In this document: positions 10,158 through 22,242 of the stretch, in pieces
How positions within the stretch are numbered: position 1 is the stretch's first letter
Layout of the letters: every line of letters starts with the position of its first letter
Assembly: GCA_010093485.1 (NCBI GenBank)
Contig: MU001516.1
Location: forward strand, 124,001-188,000
DNA from: Karstenula rhodostoma CBS 690.94
Lineage: Eukaryota; Ascomycota; Dothideomycetes; Pleosporales; Didymosphaeriaceae
Direction of reading: 5' to 3'
DNA length: 64,000 nt
Notes under the pieces: model-generated
The model's input: the letters and a program-made list of their open reading frames with translations, nothing else
What the model was told of the DNA's origin: nothing
Database searches by the model: none
Translations under genes and position numbers: made by a program

Positions 10158-12615
10158 GTTTTCTTTTTCCTTTGCAACAGTCCGGTGTCAATGTCGTACG
10201 GTACGAGATTCACCAACACCCGTTCACCTGGTAGGCAACGACTTTATGCCTTGCGCGATGCAGGAAGAGAGCCTATCGCTGTAATAATGCCGACTTGCTG
10301 CCTATATAAGGAGGCGGATCACCTCGTATGGTATTGAGTATGTTGCAAGCCAGGTAAGACGTGCTGGGAAGCGGATTGGCTCAACGGGTCGACCAGCGGG
10401 AGTGAGCGCGCTAGATTACCGCTTCGCTTGCGGTACGCAATGTATGGCGTGCAACGTCTCTTGCGACGACGCGGACAGGGCTCCTGGAAGGGTAGCAAGT
10501 CACATACATGCGAGTGAGCATCTTAGGTAGGGTTCCAGAGCAGTGGAGCGTCTGTAGGGATGGCGGTCCCACTCCCAGGTACGTACGCAACGCCGCGATA
10601 AGGAACCAGAAAAAAGGGTTGCAGGCGAGGTGACGGGCCGTGCAGGACGAGGGACTCGGATGCGAAAAGACCACTGATGCACGGACTTGTCGTGATGGAT
10701 ATACCGCAGAGTCTGTGAGTGCAGCCGGTTGCCCTCGTTTCGCCACCCGGTGGACAGCCGAAAGAGGATGCAGGTTCGTATGTCGTGTAAGCATCTTGTA
10801 GGGTCATCCCACACGCGGGGAATATCTGATACTGGCTGTGGTGCGGGTGAATGCACTGCCTTAGATCCTCCCCAGCTTCAGCTTGGTCGGCTATTGCAAC
10901 CAGTATATGCATATTGCGCGTCGTCTTCCTCACGTGGGGATCGAGGTCGCATGGCCGGTTGTGTGTAACCGGGTGAATGCCGATATTACGCATGATCTGG
11001 AGAGCTTTACCATCGCAGAGAAGCCGCCCGCAAAGGAAAATCTCAAAGATGTCTTCCAAGTTCGTGCTGCCCAACTGTTTCTTGTGAAATTTGGATCAAA
11101 CAATCCCCGGGCAAGTCGGTAACACGTGTGAACCCACCACTAGGATCTGCATATCGCGGGCGCTGCCACGCTTCCGCTTCCCGTTCTGCCTCTGAATCAA
11201 GCCTCTCCGCGTGATATTTCGCGACTGCGACACGCCATTGTAATCCCATTGGTGGGGTTTCACGCCGTGCGAATACTCAGCATTGTGGATCCCAGGGACC
11301 GAGTACACTGGATCGAACCTTATTTACCTCGCATGCAGAACGATGCGACCACTTACACCGCATCGACCTTGTTCACAAACCCCTTTGTAGAAGAACTTGA
11401 TCCCATCTTTTACATTTCTTCGGAGAAACCCACCCAGGAGCCAGCAATAGCATCAGAAGACTGATTGCAGGACGCGGGACATGAGGGTTCACGGAGACAG
11501 ATGCGCAACGGTTGCTCCAGGCTAAAATTGCATCGTTTGCAAGTGCGTCGACAAAGCTCAAGTCGATCGTTTGTTGTGAGTCGATGCAGGAACGGGTGGG
11601 TCGCTGAATCAGGCACGTTCGCCGTATGAAGGAGTTAACATTTGATGACGAGGCCTGGACGCATACGCGGAGCTCAATGCAATCTCGAGGAGTGGATATG
11701 CGATTCAGGGAAGATGAATATAGCCGATTGCGTAAGATCGAGCCCTTGTTCCTGGGTAGCGGTTCCGGGCCGTCCCCCGCAAAACCACGACTCGCTCACT
11801 CGCTACTGCCGTCAGTCTAGCCTACCCACAATACACCACTGGCGCAATTCATCCGCAGATAAACGGTTCATCAAGAGCACGTTAAGTCCTAGAACATGCT
11901 ATCAGTTGGCCGAAATATAGGTGCATTCGTATTCGTGAGCTGCGTGGCGGCGGCACAGTCTCCTTAGCGAGATTCCTCCAACTTCCTGATTCGGGCAAGG
12001 TAGTCGTCTTCACCCTGACCCAGTAATCAACTGGTTCGCCCAGACGGAACCTACATTTGACAGCCGCAGGAGTGACAGGCAATTGGACGGAAGCTCAACC
12101 TCCGCGGTTGACGTCTAATGAGACCGTGCATGGTCGAGAGCCTGGAATCACTTTCACCACCAACCAGGCGTTGTCATCATCGCAGAAGATGATCTTTTGC
12201 CGTTTCCTTCTGCTCCTACTCGTTCACGGACCAAAGAACTAGCCTCCAAACAGCACGAATTCCAGTTGCCGGCATTGTAGCTCTTTGACTGATAGCCGAC
12301 CACAATGCTAGACACCAGCCTTGCATATCCACTGGACCCTGAGTCGCGACCGAAGGGGCCATACGTTCAGTATTTGAAGCGCGTTGTATGCACCCTTTAA
12401 TCTCTGCGCGTCTCTTTGCTTTCTATGTGCCTATAGTATCCCCGTGTTAATCCTGGGCCTCGAGATCGGTTGTGCCGCACGCGTGTACACGAACTTAACC
12501 GCGCGCCCACGCAGTACCTCCTCAACTTTCCACCACTCGATGAACTCTATTTTCTGATCCTCCTGTTCACCTGTACACCTTCCTTTTAGAAGAAACGGAG
12601 AGTTTCCCACCGCCA
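10158..12615. other. Large intergenic region between SAT4-type and tyrosinase genes
   Basis: About 2.5 kb between divergently transcribed genes. A TATATAAG sequence at 10303-10310 lies about 150 bp upstream of the SAT4-type start. The CT-rich tract at about 12400-12600 is presumably the tyrosinase 5' UTR. Several ORFs of 60-180 codons occur on both strands (for example 10523-11074, minus) but have no recognisable domain, signal peptide or matching splice sites. Base composition is normal, with no RIP signature. Confidence 0.5.
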
Positions 12616-14161
12616 ATGATGTGGTCAGCTGCAGTGGTCGGGGCGATCCTGCTTGCCCCTGCAGCCTTCGCTGCACCCCAGACTCTTACCACAAGCCAAG
12701 AGTACCTCGACTACTCAGTGCTCGATACTATTCCAGCAAGCTCAAACGTGCTGCAGGCCGACGTCTTGGCCTCTGCAGCAGCTATCAACCAGCAAATCTA
12801 CCAATCGAACAACAACCCGACGCAATGGAGAAAGTGCAACCGTAACAACGCCGTCTATCGTCGCGAGTGGTCAGAATCTCCTGCTTCAACTTGATGCATG
12901 GTGGCTGACATGGCGTACGCATGACAGGGCCGCCTTCTCCACTTCCGAGAAGAAGGACTACATCAAGGCAGTGCAATGCATGTCGAAGCTGGCTCCGAAG
13001 ACGCCTAAAGAGAAGTGTCCAGGATGCCAGAACCGCTACGACGTAAGTGAACCCATTCTTGGCAATCCAATAGGGTCTCCCCGCTAACATATTGTGCATA
13101 GGACTTTGTCGCAACCCATATCAATCAAACATTCTTCGTAAGATCCGGCGTTCCCCACCTCCTGAAACCCGGCTGACGGGTATAGATCCACAACACAGGG
13201 AATTTCCTAGCTTGGTTAGTAACGCTCTGATGTAAGGTAGATATGTCCCAGCTGACTTTGCACCTCCGCATTTAGGCATCGCTACTTCACATGGGCATAC
13301 GAGCAGACGCTCCGCAAAGAGTGCGGCTACAAGGGCTACCAGCCCTACTACAACTGGCCTCGCTGGGCAAACAACCCCGCAGCGTCTCCAGCTCTCGATG
13401 GATCTGCCACGTCTATGGGCGGAAACGGTCTTGGAGGGGATCGCTGCACGAACCAAACCTTCTATGGCATCCCTACACAAGCGCAGCCGCTAATTGAAAT
13501 TCCCCATGGGGCCGGTGGAGGCTGCGTCAATTCAGGCCCGTTCAAGGACTGGAAGGTCAACCTAGGACCTGTCTTCACAGATGTGACTTGCACGCCTCCC
13601 AACCCTGAGACAGACTTCACCAACGGTCTCGTCGGCCTCGGCAAGAACACTCGCTGCCTGGTGCGCGATATCTCAGCCTGGACATCAAGCCAATGGACGA
13701 ATGATCAACAAGTGACCAAGTTGCTGAAGAGCAAAGATATCAAGACCCTCTGGTACGACATGCAGGGCGGAGAGAATCCCTTCACCAACAACTTCATGGG
13801 TGTGCACACCGCGGGCCACTTCACGATAGGTGGTGACCCAGGCTCGGATTTCGTGTCATCGCCTGGTGACCCTTGGTAAGTGACGTCTCTGGTTTCTCGT
13901 TGTTCTTCACATCTGCTTACTGAGTCCCGTAGGTTCTTCTTCCACCACGGCCAGATCGACCGTGTCTGGTGGACATGGCAGAACCTCGACCCCAAGAAGC
14001 GCGTCAACGCGATATACGGCACAATCTTTCTTGCAGACCCGACTGCGGCAAATGCTACACTTGATGATGGCATGAACCTGGGATATGCCTACCCCGGCAC
14101 TATCACTATTAGAGATGCAATGAGCACCCTCGCAGGTCCTTTCTGTTACGCGTATGTATAG
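12616..14161 (+). CDS. Short secreted tyrosinase / catechol-oxidase-like enzyme
   Basis: Six exons: 12616-12869, 12928-13042, 13102-13137, 13186-13214, 13276-13875 and 13933-14161. The product is 420 aa. The start gives a signal peptide (MMWSAAVVGAILLAPAAFAAP). The CuA site is split over three small exons: THINQT (His129), IHNTGNFLAW (His137) and HRYFTW (His146). The CuB site has GVHTAGHF (His322, His326) and FFFHHGQIDRVWW (His349 or His350). All six copper ligands appear present. Such enzymes oxidise mono- or diphenols to quinones, with roles in melanin-type pigments or phenolic detoxification. There is no C-terminal shielding domain, which matches the short secreted fungal tyrosinases rather than the long intracellular ones. 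The first intron has a weak GTCAGA donor but is needed to join RREW to the next exon. The substrate cannot be told from sequence. Confidence 0.92.
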
Positions 14162-14791
14162 AAGGGGAGTTTATTTTTGTACTCCACACACTCGATAACT
14201 TGATCTTTTTTTCATTATTTCCCTTCAGATAGAAGGAGAAAGACTCAGCACTCTATAGAGAGATAATATTCTTGTATGTAGATTAGTAATACAACTAGAT
14301 TTTCTAAACTACCCGAAGCGCACATATTCATACGGCTTGATACATGCGTATAAGCCAGATACTGTAAGTACAGATGAAGTGCATGTATCTGCGAAGTTTT
14401 GCGGTGTTTGGTTTGTTTCCCGCTATTTACAATGATGGAGTTTGTGTACTTGGTCGCGTTTGCTTTCGCGCAATCGATCATCAGAAGAAAAGCTTTTACA
14501 GTTGAAGTGAGCTTTCTCCTTACCTCTATCATCTGAAGATCAAGTCCAAAAACATCTCCAATTCAAGTTCAAGTAAGTATTACAGACCGTTATGTGAAGG
14601 TGCGACAGTGACAAAGTCCACTTGAAACGACCCGCCCCACCTGCGCCACAGTGGCGCGCACGCCGATCAAATCGGAAACTTGTTTTATCCCCGTCGAACC
14701 CGCAAATCTCACGCGTCTTCCTCCTTTCTGTATTTTTCGACTGATGTACTAATGCCTCAATTCGACAGAAAACTCTACGCGCCGGATCAAG
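14162..14791. other. Intergenic, tyrosinase 3' UTR and acyltransferase promoter
   Basis: About 630 bp between two plus-strand genes. An AT-rich segment just after the tyrosinase stop (about 14170-14300) is probably its 3' UTR. I see nothing else. Confidence 0.5.
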
Positions 14792-15926
14792 ATGATAACT
14801 TCATACTGGGCGCCCGCGGTGCCTGTACTTGAAGATGATTTGGCTCACCAATTGCTCGTTGATGGCCCGCCGGGCATCGTCGCCCTGCTTATCCCGGGTG
14901 TGACGATGTACTTGAGTCTATATGCATTGGCGCGAGGATGGACGTGGACAAGCAGGGCGTTGGTGCTACCCACGCTACTTCTGTTCTGGGCGAGCATTGA
15001 GGTTGCGCCAGTGAGGTGCTTGGCACTACGAGGAGTATTCGATTTCGGAAGTAAGTAGAGAGTCTAGTCGATGCACGGCGTGAATTTTGATCTCCAAATG
15101 CTGACGCCTTACAGTTGCTATTGGCCTCATGAAGTTGCTCGAACTGCATATGCTTGGCTGGAAGAATCAGTTGCCAAAGTACACCAGCGGCACGCCACCA
15201 GGACCATCAATAATGGCACTACTCCTACTCACCGAGTTACGCTACGAATCATTCTCACCGAACCCAATACGACTGGCGCCAGTACCTCCCTACCCCTTTC
15301 CGCGTTCACCGAAGAAGAGAATGTTTTTCTACTCAGAATCTGCTCAGCTGATCATTCACATCGCGATGTTCCTCGTTCTACAAACCCTGCCTCAATATGC
15401 ACCAGTCAAAGCGTTCGGCGTTCTCCTAAGCATCTGGATTCTCTTCACTACCTGCGAGCTTGTGCTCCGCTATAAGACCAGCCCGCCGCTCTTCGCACCC
15501 ATCTACCTTGCCGACAGTCTTGCAACGTTCTGGACCGAAACATGGCACAATGCCTTTGCATCACCCTGCCGCACGCTTGCCTACAACCCCATGATGTGGG
15601 TGCTTACCAAGGTTAGAGTCCCTCGCCATATTGCGCGATCACTCGCCGTCGTCGCGTCGTTCGGTCTGATGGCTGTCTTCCATGCGGAGATCATGTCGCC
15701 GCTTCTCTCACCAGAGGGAAAGATGCGGATTGGGCTTTTCTTCGTGCTCAATGGCATCTTCACGGTGATCGAGGTGGCTGTCTGGGGAAAGAGGAGGGAT
15801 TGGCGACGCGCACTGATGGCTTGGATCATTGAGCTTTCACTGGCGAGTTGGGCGGTTCAAACGGCCCAGGTAGCCGATGGACTGCTGAACGCGGACTGGA
15901 GAGGGTTGTGTCGGCCCAAGATATAG
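14792..15926 (+). CDS. Wax-synthase-like membrane-bound O-acyltransferase
   Basis: Two exons, 14792-15050 and 15115-15926, joined as FDFG-I-AIGLMKLLELHMLGW; the product is 356 aa. It has several transmembrane helices (about residues 28-50, 55-75, 160-180, 185-205 and 262-300). The wax-synthase-domain signature FWTETWHNAF lies at about 225-234, followed by a candidate catalytic His in MAVFHAE at about 276. The segment RYESFSPNPIRLAP before the core is also usual in fungal members. The family transfers acyl groups from acyl-CoA to hydroxyls; fungal homologues often act as tailoring acetyltransferases on secondary metabolites. No polyketide synthase, terpene synthase or P450 gene is adjacent, so the substrate is open. 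The neighbouring tyrosinase is a possible but unproven functional partner. Confidence 0.82.
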
Positions 15927-17583
15927 TGAAACCTATCGATGTAGTAAAATATGACTTATATACGTGGGTTTAAGACCCAAAGTAACAGAGCTTCAAAACG
16001 ACGCAGTAACGCAGGACGTATAGACACTGTCTTCTCAGAAGGCTTAGTACAATCCCACGGATCACCTAGGCATTGGGTCCAGGTTCAACCGAGCGCACTT
16101 GCGCAAGACGCAGTCGTACGCAGCTTGCCGATGCTCATAGTGGCCAGCAAGCTTGTGCCCGACATTGTCTTCTCACTGGAAAATTCCACTGGAACCATGT
16201 GCTGTAGTTCTCGAATGGGGACGGGACGGGAGTCTATCAGACAGCCTAGAGATGTCGACATCTGCCCTCAAAGGACCCAGAGATACCGATAGTTGTTAGT
16301 GAGCTTCCTCTCCAATCTTATCCTCCGGGGAATTTCCACCGATGCGATATTGACATTTGCCCATTGAGAAGTTCCGGAACCTTTCGCATCATGAGTCGCC
16401 GCTCGCACATCGACGAAGCGCGATCCTTTCGGTATTTTTACAGCCTGTAGGTTGGCGTCTAAGAGAGTTAGTGTTGATCCGATTATACAATGGCGAGATT
16501 TACCGTTGATAGAATCCTTGCGAACGACTTTTGCCTCGTTTCTCTGTTTGTTGTATACAAGCACTCTCTTTTCTTTGTTCGGGAGGCCAACATGGTTTTG
16601 CGATTTTGAGTCGGTAGTCGAGGATGTAGGAGTTCGTGATTGGTTCATTCTTGTTGTGTAGTTGTATTGTGTAACGACTCCGATCGAAGGATGGAAGGCT
16701 AGTTGCAGAGCCTCGTTTGTTCCGTGGGACTGTCGACTTTAAACCTAACTGCCGGGGAAAGCTGAAAGAACGCCACTATCAGGCCAACACACATTTTTTG
16801 CTAATATGGCCAATCACATGCACCACGGACGTTACACAGAAAGGCATAGCCACAAAGGCATTTAAATACGAGTTTGGCGCTTCCGCGTGCGCTCATCGCC
16901 TCCACCTAATTTTCCTTCGAGTCTCAGTCGCTCGCCGATCGCACGAGGGCGATATCGTATTGCAGGTCATTTGACTGTCGCGCGCCTCCACCTCGTAAAA
17001 GAGTATAGGAGTGTGACCACTTTATTTTCTTTTGAAAATTGTTCAGCCGGCCAGACTCCTTCCCCTCCATCTACTAACAAAGGAGTGTGGACTTGGGAAG
17101 TAACACCACTTTGTAATCATTCAGCTAAGACCTACCTATGTACCTGCGCTAATCATCGTGCGGATCGATCTCCGATTTTTGAAAACGGAATGCATTCATT
17201 TCAAGACGCACTGTACAAGCCAGAGTCAAACTCGCAGTTTGAAGAAAAGAGCGGCATAGCCTTGCATCTGACCACCCGTTCACTCCACACAGTCACTGAC
17301 TTACCTGATATGTCGTATGCGCTCCCTAAAGAGGTCTCCTAGGCCTTAAAACCGGGCGTGTGGCGTAGTATGATGTTATATGAACGCTTATGAATGAAGC
17401 ATACTGGCCAGCGATAGCGAGGGCTTGCATGATGGAGTCTCAGCGCCAGAGAGGCTCAATTCCAGCCTCCTCGATCGTCCGCAGCCTGGTGACGGTTCAG
17501 ATGATAAATAAAGATGATCACTGATGAGACAATAAAGGTGCGCACCCGATTGTTTCTCCCCAATTCTTTGCTCATTATTCAGA
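15927..17583. other. Intergenic region holding one small putative gene
   Basis: Between the acyltransferase and patatin-like genes. Apart from the possible small gene at 16268-16648 (minus), described separately, I see only unsupported ORFs, such as 16887-17342 on the plus strand, which lacks domain features. CT-rich sequence before 17584 may be the patatin gene's 5' UTR. Confidence 0.4.
16268..16648 (-). CDS. Small hypothetical protein, doubtful
   Basis: An uninterrupted ORF of 126 aa starting MNQSRTPTSSTTDSKSQ and ending NNYRYLWVL. It contains a possible 45-nt intron (16503-16459: donor GTAAAT, acceptor CTCTTAG) whose length is a multiple of three, so spliced and retained forms share the frame (111 or 126 aa). 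The C-terminal half (VKIPKGSRFVDVRAATHD, ASVEIPRRIRLERKL) looks like a small beta-rich protein, but I recognise no family. There is no signal peptide or membrane segment. It may be a real lineage-specific gene or a chance ORF. Confidence 0.3.
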   Translation of the reverse strand: MNQSRTPTSSTTDSKSQNHVGLPNKEKRVLVYNKQRNEAKVVRKDSINGKSRHCIIGSTLTLLDANLQAVKIPKGSRFVDVRAATHDAKGSGTSQWANVNIASVEIPRRIRLERKLTNNYRYLWVL

Positions 17584-19437
17584 ATGACGGATCTCGAAGC
17601 CACAGGAGAGGGTCATCCCCTCGCGCTGAGACCAGATAGTAATCAGGCTGAAGCCTCGTCTCGGCACTCTTCGGTGCCCGCGAGATCGGATGCCGGTCGC
17701 TCATCGGCATCGCGAATCTTACGCCCTGCACACCTATCGGACGATCTAAATCGGGAATATCCATGGCAGCCGATAATTCTCAGTTTAGGTAAAATCATCC
17801 TCTACACGCACTTAGTAACTGTCGCATCGCTAACTGTCTTTGTACTAACATATCGCAGATGGTGGCGGCATTAGAGGTCTCTCTTCTCTTTATATTCTTC
17901 AGCATCTAATGCAGAAGATAAAGCTAGAGGAAGAACGTTTGGACCAGGAGTCAAGTCCGAACGGAGCTCATGCATTGGCTGCTAGCTCATCAAATCAGTC
18001 GAGCGACGTGGTTAGAGAGCGTGGCACGAGCGATCAGCCTCAAGAGCTGCGACCTTGCCACTACTTCGATTTCATGATCGGAACCAGCACTGGAGGGTGA
18101 GGCCCCAAAACTATGCACATGAAGCGAGGAGATGCTAACACAGTATGCTAGCTTGATCGCAGTACTACTGGGTAGACTGCGACTTGACATCGACACTTGC
18201 ATTCGTATTTATGAGCAGATAGGAACCTACGTCTTTGGAGGCCGGAGATGGTGGGGCCTTCTAACAAAGTACGATCACAGAAGGATGAAAAAAGCCGTCA
18301 AAAAGGTCCTCCAGGAGTATTGCGAGGAACACGCTCAGCACCGTCAATGCAAAGGTGATGATCTGCTTAGGCAGTATGATTTTTCTCACCACGATGGAGA
18401 CTACAAGAACTACAGCTGCAAAGTGTAAGTCAAGAAGCATGACGAGTCTCAAGCAAAAGTTCTAACGAGACTGAACCAGGGCGTTAATGTCGATCCGAGA
18501 GGGCGACCGAAGACATCACACGCAAGACAAACAGTATCTGTTCCGCAGTTACGACCACGTCAAGGCGGCACCAGAAAGATACAACCGTCCTAATGACCTC
18601 GAGCTCAACCCAGGAACAGTGCAGTCAAACGCAACGACCATCTGGGAAGCTTGCCGTGCAACCTCAGCAGCACCCCTTTATTTCAACAAAATGACCATCC
18701 ACGGTGTGCGCTACATGGACGGTGGTGTCGGTGCAAACAATCCCGCTGGATACGCTTTGAATGAGGCGCTACAGATGTCATCCCGTAGTGGTAAAGCAGA
18801 CAGCAGACCGGCTGCTCTGATCAGTGTTGGAACAGGTCACAAGGACCCACAGTCACGTTTCCGGAACATTTTCGACATCATCACTTGGGCGCGGAAAAGG
18901 ATCACCGATACCGAAGAGGACCACAAAAATACCGAAGGCAGGTGTGAGGAATTGAAGGTTCCCTACCAACGCTTCGACGTACAGGAAGGCCTGTCTAAGA
19001 TGAAGCTCGATGAATGTCGGAAGAAAAAGGCCAAGAAAGCTAAAAAGGATGAAAAAGGAAAGTCGAGAATGAATGGTGACACAGCAGTTCAAGCGAATGG
19101 AACCGCAGATGCAGTCACTCCTGGGGCCGATCATCCCACCGAAGAACCGCTCTTCAGTAACTGGCAACCGGATCGATACGAGTACGTCACATACAAACAT
19201 ATCAAGGAGGATACGATCAAGTACTGCCAGGACACAGGAGGCGATCATTCTAGCCAAGTCAATGTTGACGCAGAGCTCACGAAAGCGGCACAGCTTTTGG
19301 TGTATTATAGGAGAAAGAGAGAGGAGTTGACTCCGGAGACTTGGGCTCGTTTTCGAGATCACCCATATACTCGTATAACCAGTGCTCAGAGCAACACTAA
19401 CGGCGAGGCAGCGGTCGCAACCGAGGCGACAGTGTGA
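17584..19437 (+). CDS. Patatin-like phospholipase
   Basis: Four exons: 17584-17788, 17859-18096, 18152-18424 and 18480-19437. The frame-preserving joins are SL-D-GGGIRG, TG-G-LIAVLL and CK-V-ALMS. The product is 557 aa. The patatin signatures are complete: the oxyanion loop DGGGIRG at 69-75, the nucleophile elbow GTSTGG at 143-148 (Ser145), and the catalytic Asp in YMDGGVGANNP (Asp319). The enzyme uses a Ser-Asp dyad and is predicted to hydrolyse acyl esters of phospholipids or other lipids. The first 60 residues are polar and disordered, with no signal peptide, so it is probably cytosolic. A Lys-rich insert at about 410-435 (KKKAKKAKKDEK) follows the catalytic domain. Many fungal patatins of this type are the N-terminal domain of NLR-like immune receptors; this one has no NB-ARC or repeat domain and is a stand-alone enzyme. 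Confidence 0.93.
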
Positions 19438-20647
19438 AGTTCAATAGTAATTTCGTTGTTTCTTTTTCTCTTCCGTCAATGTTCTTCCCTACCTAATCCT
19501 GTCTTCTTTCTGGTCAGACGTCCGGTCGATGTTGGTCTCACTTTAATTACTGCGTGGACGATGCAGGTGTACAATTTCTGATCTCTTCTGCGTTTCTCTC
19601 TCAATAGATTAGACTGTAATTTTACGAATGTGTTCAGGAGCATTGTCTTCGGTTGAGCAGCGAAAACAGCAAATCATATCCTCGCATGGCGTCCTGCTGT
19701 GATAGATGGCGTAATTTGTTGCTGCGGAGAACCCTCTTAGTCTGAGGGGTGGATAGCCAAATGTACCGTATTGATTAACGAGGACGAACACAACAGCATG
19801 CGTCTGTGACGTGGAGTTGGGAAGAGATCACCGGTCGGACATGGGGTAAGATGCCTGTACTACTTCGGTTAGGCTTCCCGCGTCTTAGCTGCAGCTCACC
19901 TCACCTCCGCCGGCCATTCCTTTTCCACCACACCTCTCCCCCAGATGGACAGAAAACTGCTGGTGCACCACCAGATGCGAGCACCCGAAACGTGGCTGGG
20001 TCGCGGTCGATCCTGCTCCTCTCGTTCGTCGCTTCGAAGCCATCGGATCTCTGGTAATGCGGAGTTGTGCCACGGAAATTCGTACAGGACAGTAAGCCAG
20101 ACACTGCGCGCGCCGAAGTCCGATCGGTCTGGTCCCAGCCAAGTCGCTGGCAAAGCCCTCACTTCGACTCCCCTATCGCGCTCTTTCCTGTAGGTTACTG
20201 CGAGGCGTAGGCGGCGAGTGCAGTCGGATACTGTTCCAAGCCAATGGCGACAACCTGGTTTATCTTTTTGCGAAAGCCTACCGGCCCCGCATTGTCCGCA
20301 GCATTTGTTTTGAAGTCTATTTCTTGACTGCAGTAGAGACCTCACTAGACATCCGTCTTGGTCCAAACGGATGTGAGCATGCGGAGCCTAAGGCCGGGTA
20401 GGCCTGTAGTCCGCATGGGATACCTAACACCAAACACGCATGCGATTGGTGTGCCTGCATCAATGTAGTGAACCTGTGGGAGGCACTGCAGTCCATGGTG
20501 GAGGTAGGTCGCAGTTTATAAGATTGCGTGTATCCGCTGGATCCATCTCCATCATCCACACAAGCCTTCTACTTCTTTCTGCTACGATCAGCATCCCTTC
20601 TTTTGACACTTTTGTCGTCCATTCTTTATACAGACACTCGTTTCACT
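19438..20647. other. Intergenic, promoter of the GH128 gene
   Basis: About 1.2 kb. The 5' part is the patatin gene's T-rich 3' region. A TATA-like TTTATAAG at 20515-20522 and the following CT-rich leader belong to the GH128 gene. ORFs on both strands at 19800-20370 have no recognisable feature. Confidence 0.5.
20515..20522 (+). promoter_or_regulatory. TATA-like box of the GH128 gene
   Basis: TTTATAAG lies about 130 bp upstream of the GH128 start codon and is followed by a CT-rich leader, as in highly expressed fungal secreted-protein genes. Assigned on position and sequence only. Confidence 0.4.
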
Positions 20648-21491
20648 ATGGTTCAATCATCCCTTCTTTTGGCCCTGGCTGGCCTTGCCTCTTTTTCTAC
20701 CGCTGCCCCGACTGCCTACAAGCGTCAGGCTGCCGGCAAGCGTGGTCTTGCTTTCGCGAAGAACACTCAGGATAAGGCTAACATGTTCACTGGCTCCGGT
20801 CAGGTGACTTGGGCCTATGACTGGGAAGCTCGCGCTACGGATGCTCCAGGATTCAACGTCCCTGGTGTGGAGTTCGTCCCTATGTTGCACGATGGCGGTG
20901 CCATGTTTGCCGGTGCTTTCCCCGCCGACTGCCAGGGTGCCATCGATGCCGGCGCCAAACACATCTTGAGCATCAACGAGCCTGACATCTGCGGGTGAGT
21001 GATTGAGATGCACCTGACTCAAGCTACCAGGTCACCTGCTAACCATGAACAGTGAGGGCACCGGCGGTACCTGCATGAGCGTCACCGACACCGTGGCCGC
21101 CCACATGAACTTGGTCCAGCCCTTCGCCGACGCCCATCCCGACATCACCATCGTCTCCCCGGCCTACAGCAATGCCGGTGTCGAGACCATGAAGGAGTTC
21201 CTCGGCGCCTGCAGCGGCTGCAGGATCGACCACATCGCCACTCACTGGTATGGTCCTGCCGATGTCGAGGCCTTCAAGGCCCACGTCATCAACGTCCACA
21301 ACTGGACCCAGAAGCCCATCTGGGTTACCGAGTTCCAGGCTCAGTCCGGCGATGCCGAGGCCTTCATGCGCGATGCCATTGCTTGGCTCGACAGCCAGGA
21401 CTTCGTCTACCGCTACGCTTACTTCTCGGTTGAGGTTTCCTTGACCAACGGCATGTCGCTCAACAACTTGGGCAACATCTTCTCCTCGTAG
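20648..21491 (+). CDS. Secreted GH128 beta-1,3-glucanase-like protein (Asl1-like)
   Basis: Two exons, 20648-20994 and 21053-21491, joined as EPDIC-G-EGTGGTC; the product is 261 aa. It starts with a signal peptide (MVQSSLLLALAGLASFSTAAP) and has a possible Kex2 site at AYKR. The mature protein begins KRGLAFAKN and continues with the WAYDWEA segment typical of the glyco_hydro_cc (GH128) family. Candidate catalytic acids are Glu111 in SINEPD and Glu210 in WVTEFQAQ, at the ends of two barrel strands. THWYGPADVEAFKAHV is also characteristic. The TIM-barrel fold is inferred from family. Members bind or cleave beta-1,3-glucan in the cell wall; S. pombe Asl1 is the named relative. The mature protein is close to the single-domain family length, with no extra binding module. 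Confidence 0.92.
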
Positions 21492-22157
21492 ATGACTACG
21501 GCGCAATTGACGAGCGCTTGAGCACGTAGAAAAAACGTGATGGATTTAGGCTTCACGACTTTTCGATTCTTGGCTTTGATGTGGATTTAGATTATAGGAT
21601 TTATTGATGGGTGTCTGTCTGGCTACACATAGCGTTGCAATTTTGATACCAATCTACTGCGTTGAGCTACCACACTTTCATTGTACGCCATGCAATGCTC
21701 ATCAATGTGGACCCATCTTGACCCTCATTGGCAGAAGAATACTTTATATTAGACTAATAATGGCACCCAAGACTTAGGCGTCCTAGTCCCTGCTACAGAC
21801 TTTGCCTTGCAAGTATCGGTAAAGATCTAGGAGTCTATGATTTGTCTAGAAGGCTGCTTGCTATAACTCTTGACTATCACGGCCAATCTGTAGAAGTTCA
21901 AAAGCCCGGCCACTCGGGTATACACCGCACCTCCAATGCAGCCTTCAACAAAGCAAACCTGGGCCACTGGGCCAAAAGAGTGCTCGTCTTCCCAAAAAAC
22001 TCACGCAAGTGTATACACTTTTTTAAAACAAGGCCAAGCTTGTACAGTAATCATTCAAGATCGATCCCAAACAGTAGCAAGCATAGCACCAACGCCAGTC
22101 CAAAAAAACAGAAGACTATCGTTAGTCGGAGGGGATCAGAGGAACGCAAAAAAGAAA
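21492..22157. other. Intergenic between GH128 gene and tRNA-Trp
   Basis: GH128 3' region followed by about 500 bp with no gene that I can support. The ORFs at 21842-22171 are unsupported. Confidence 0.45.
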
Positions 22158-22242
22158 TGACCCACACCTGATTCGAACAGGTAACCTTCAGGAATCTCCA
22201 TATGATCTGGAATCTGACGCGCTACCGTTGCGCCAGCGGGCC
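22158..22242 (-). tRNA. tRNA-Trp (CCA) with a short intron
   Basis: Read on the minus strand, the 85-nt gene folds as a tRNA. The acceptor stem is GGCCCGC with GTGGGTC (two G-U pairs) and discriminator A. The D arm is GCGC-AACGGTA-GCGC. The T arm is ACCTG-TTCGAAT-CAGGT. The anticodon loop TTCCAG gives CCA (Trp). An intron of about 13 nt follows position 37 and contains TGGA, able to pair with the anticodon as usual in eukaryotic pre-tRNAs. Removing it leaves a standard 72-nt tRNA. The top anticodon-stem pair (31-39) would be an A-C mismatch. Confidence 0.85.

Noticed and set aside
10523..11074. 183-codon minus-strand ORF in the large intergenic region
   Set aside because: It overlaps other ORFs of similar length, has no domain, signal or membrane segment, and no matching splice sites; its composition resembles non-coding DNA around it.
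16887..17342. 151-codon plus-strand ORF upstream of the patatin gene
   Set aside because: Low-complexity Ser/Pro start, no recognisable motif, ends just before another gene's promoter; likely chance.
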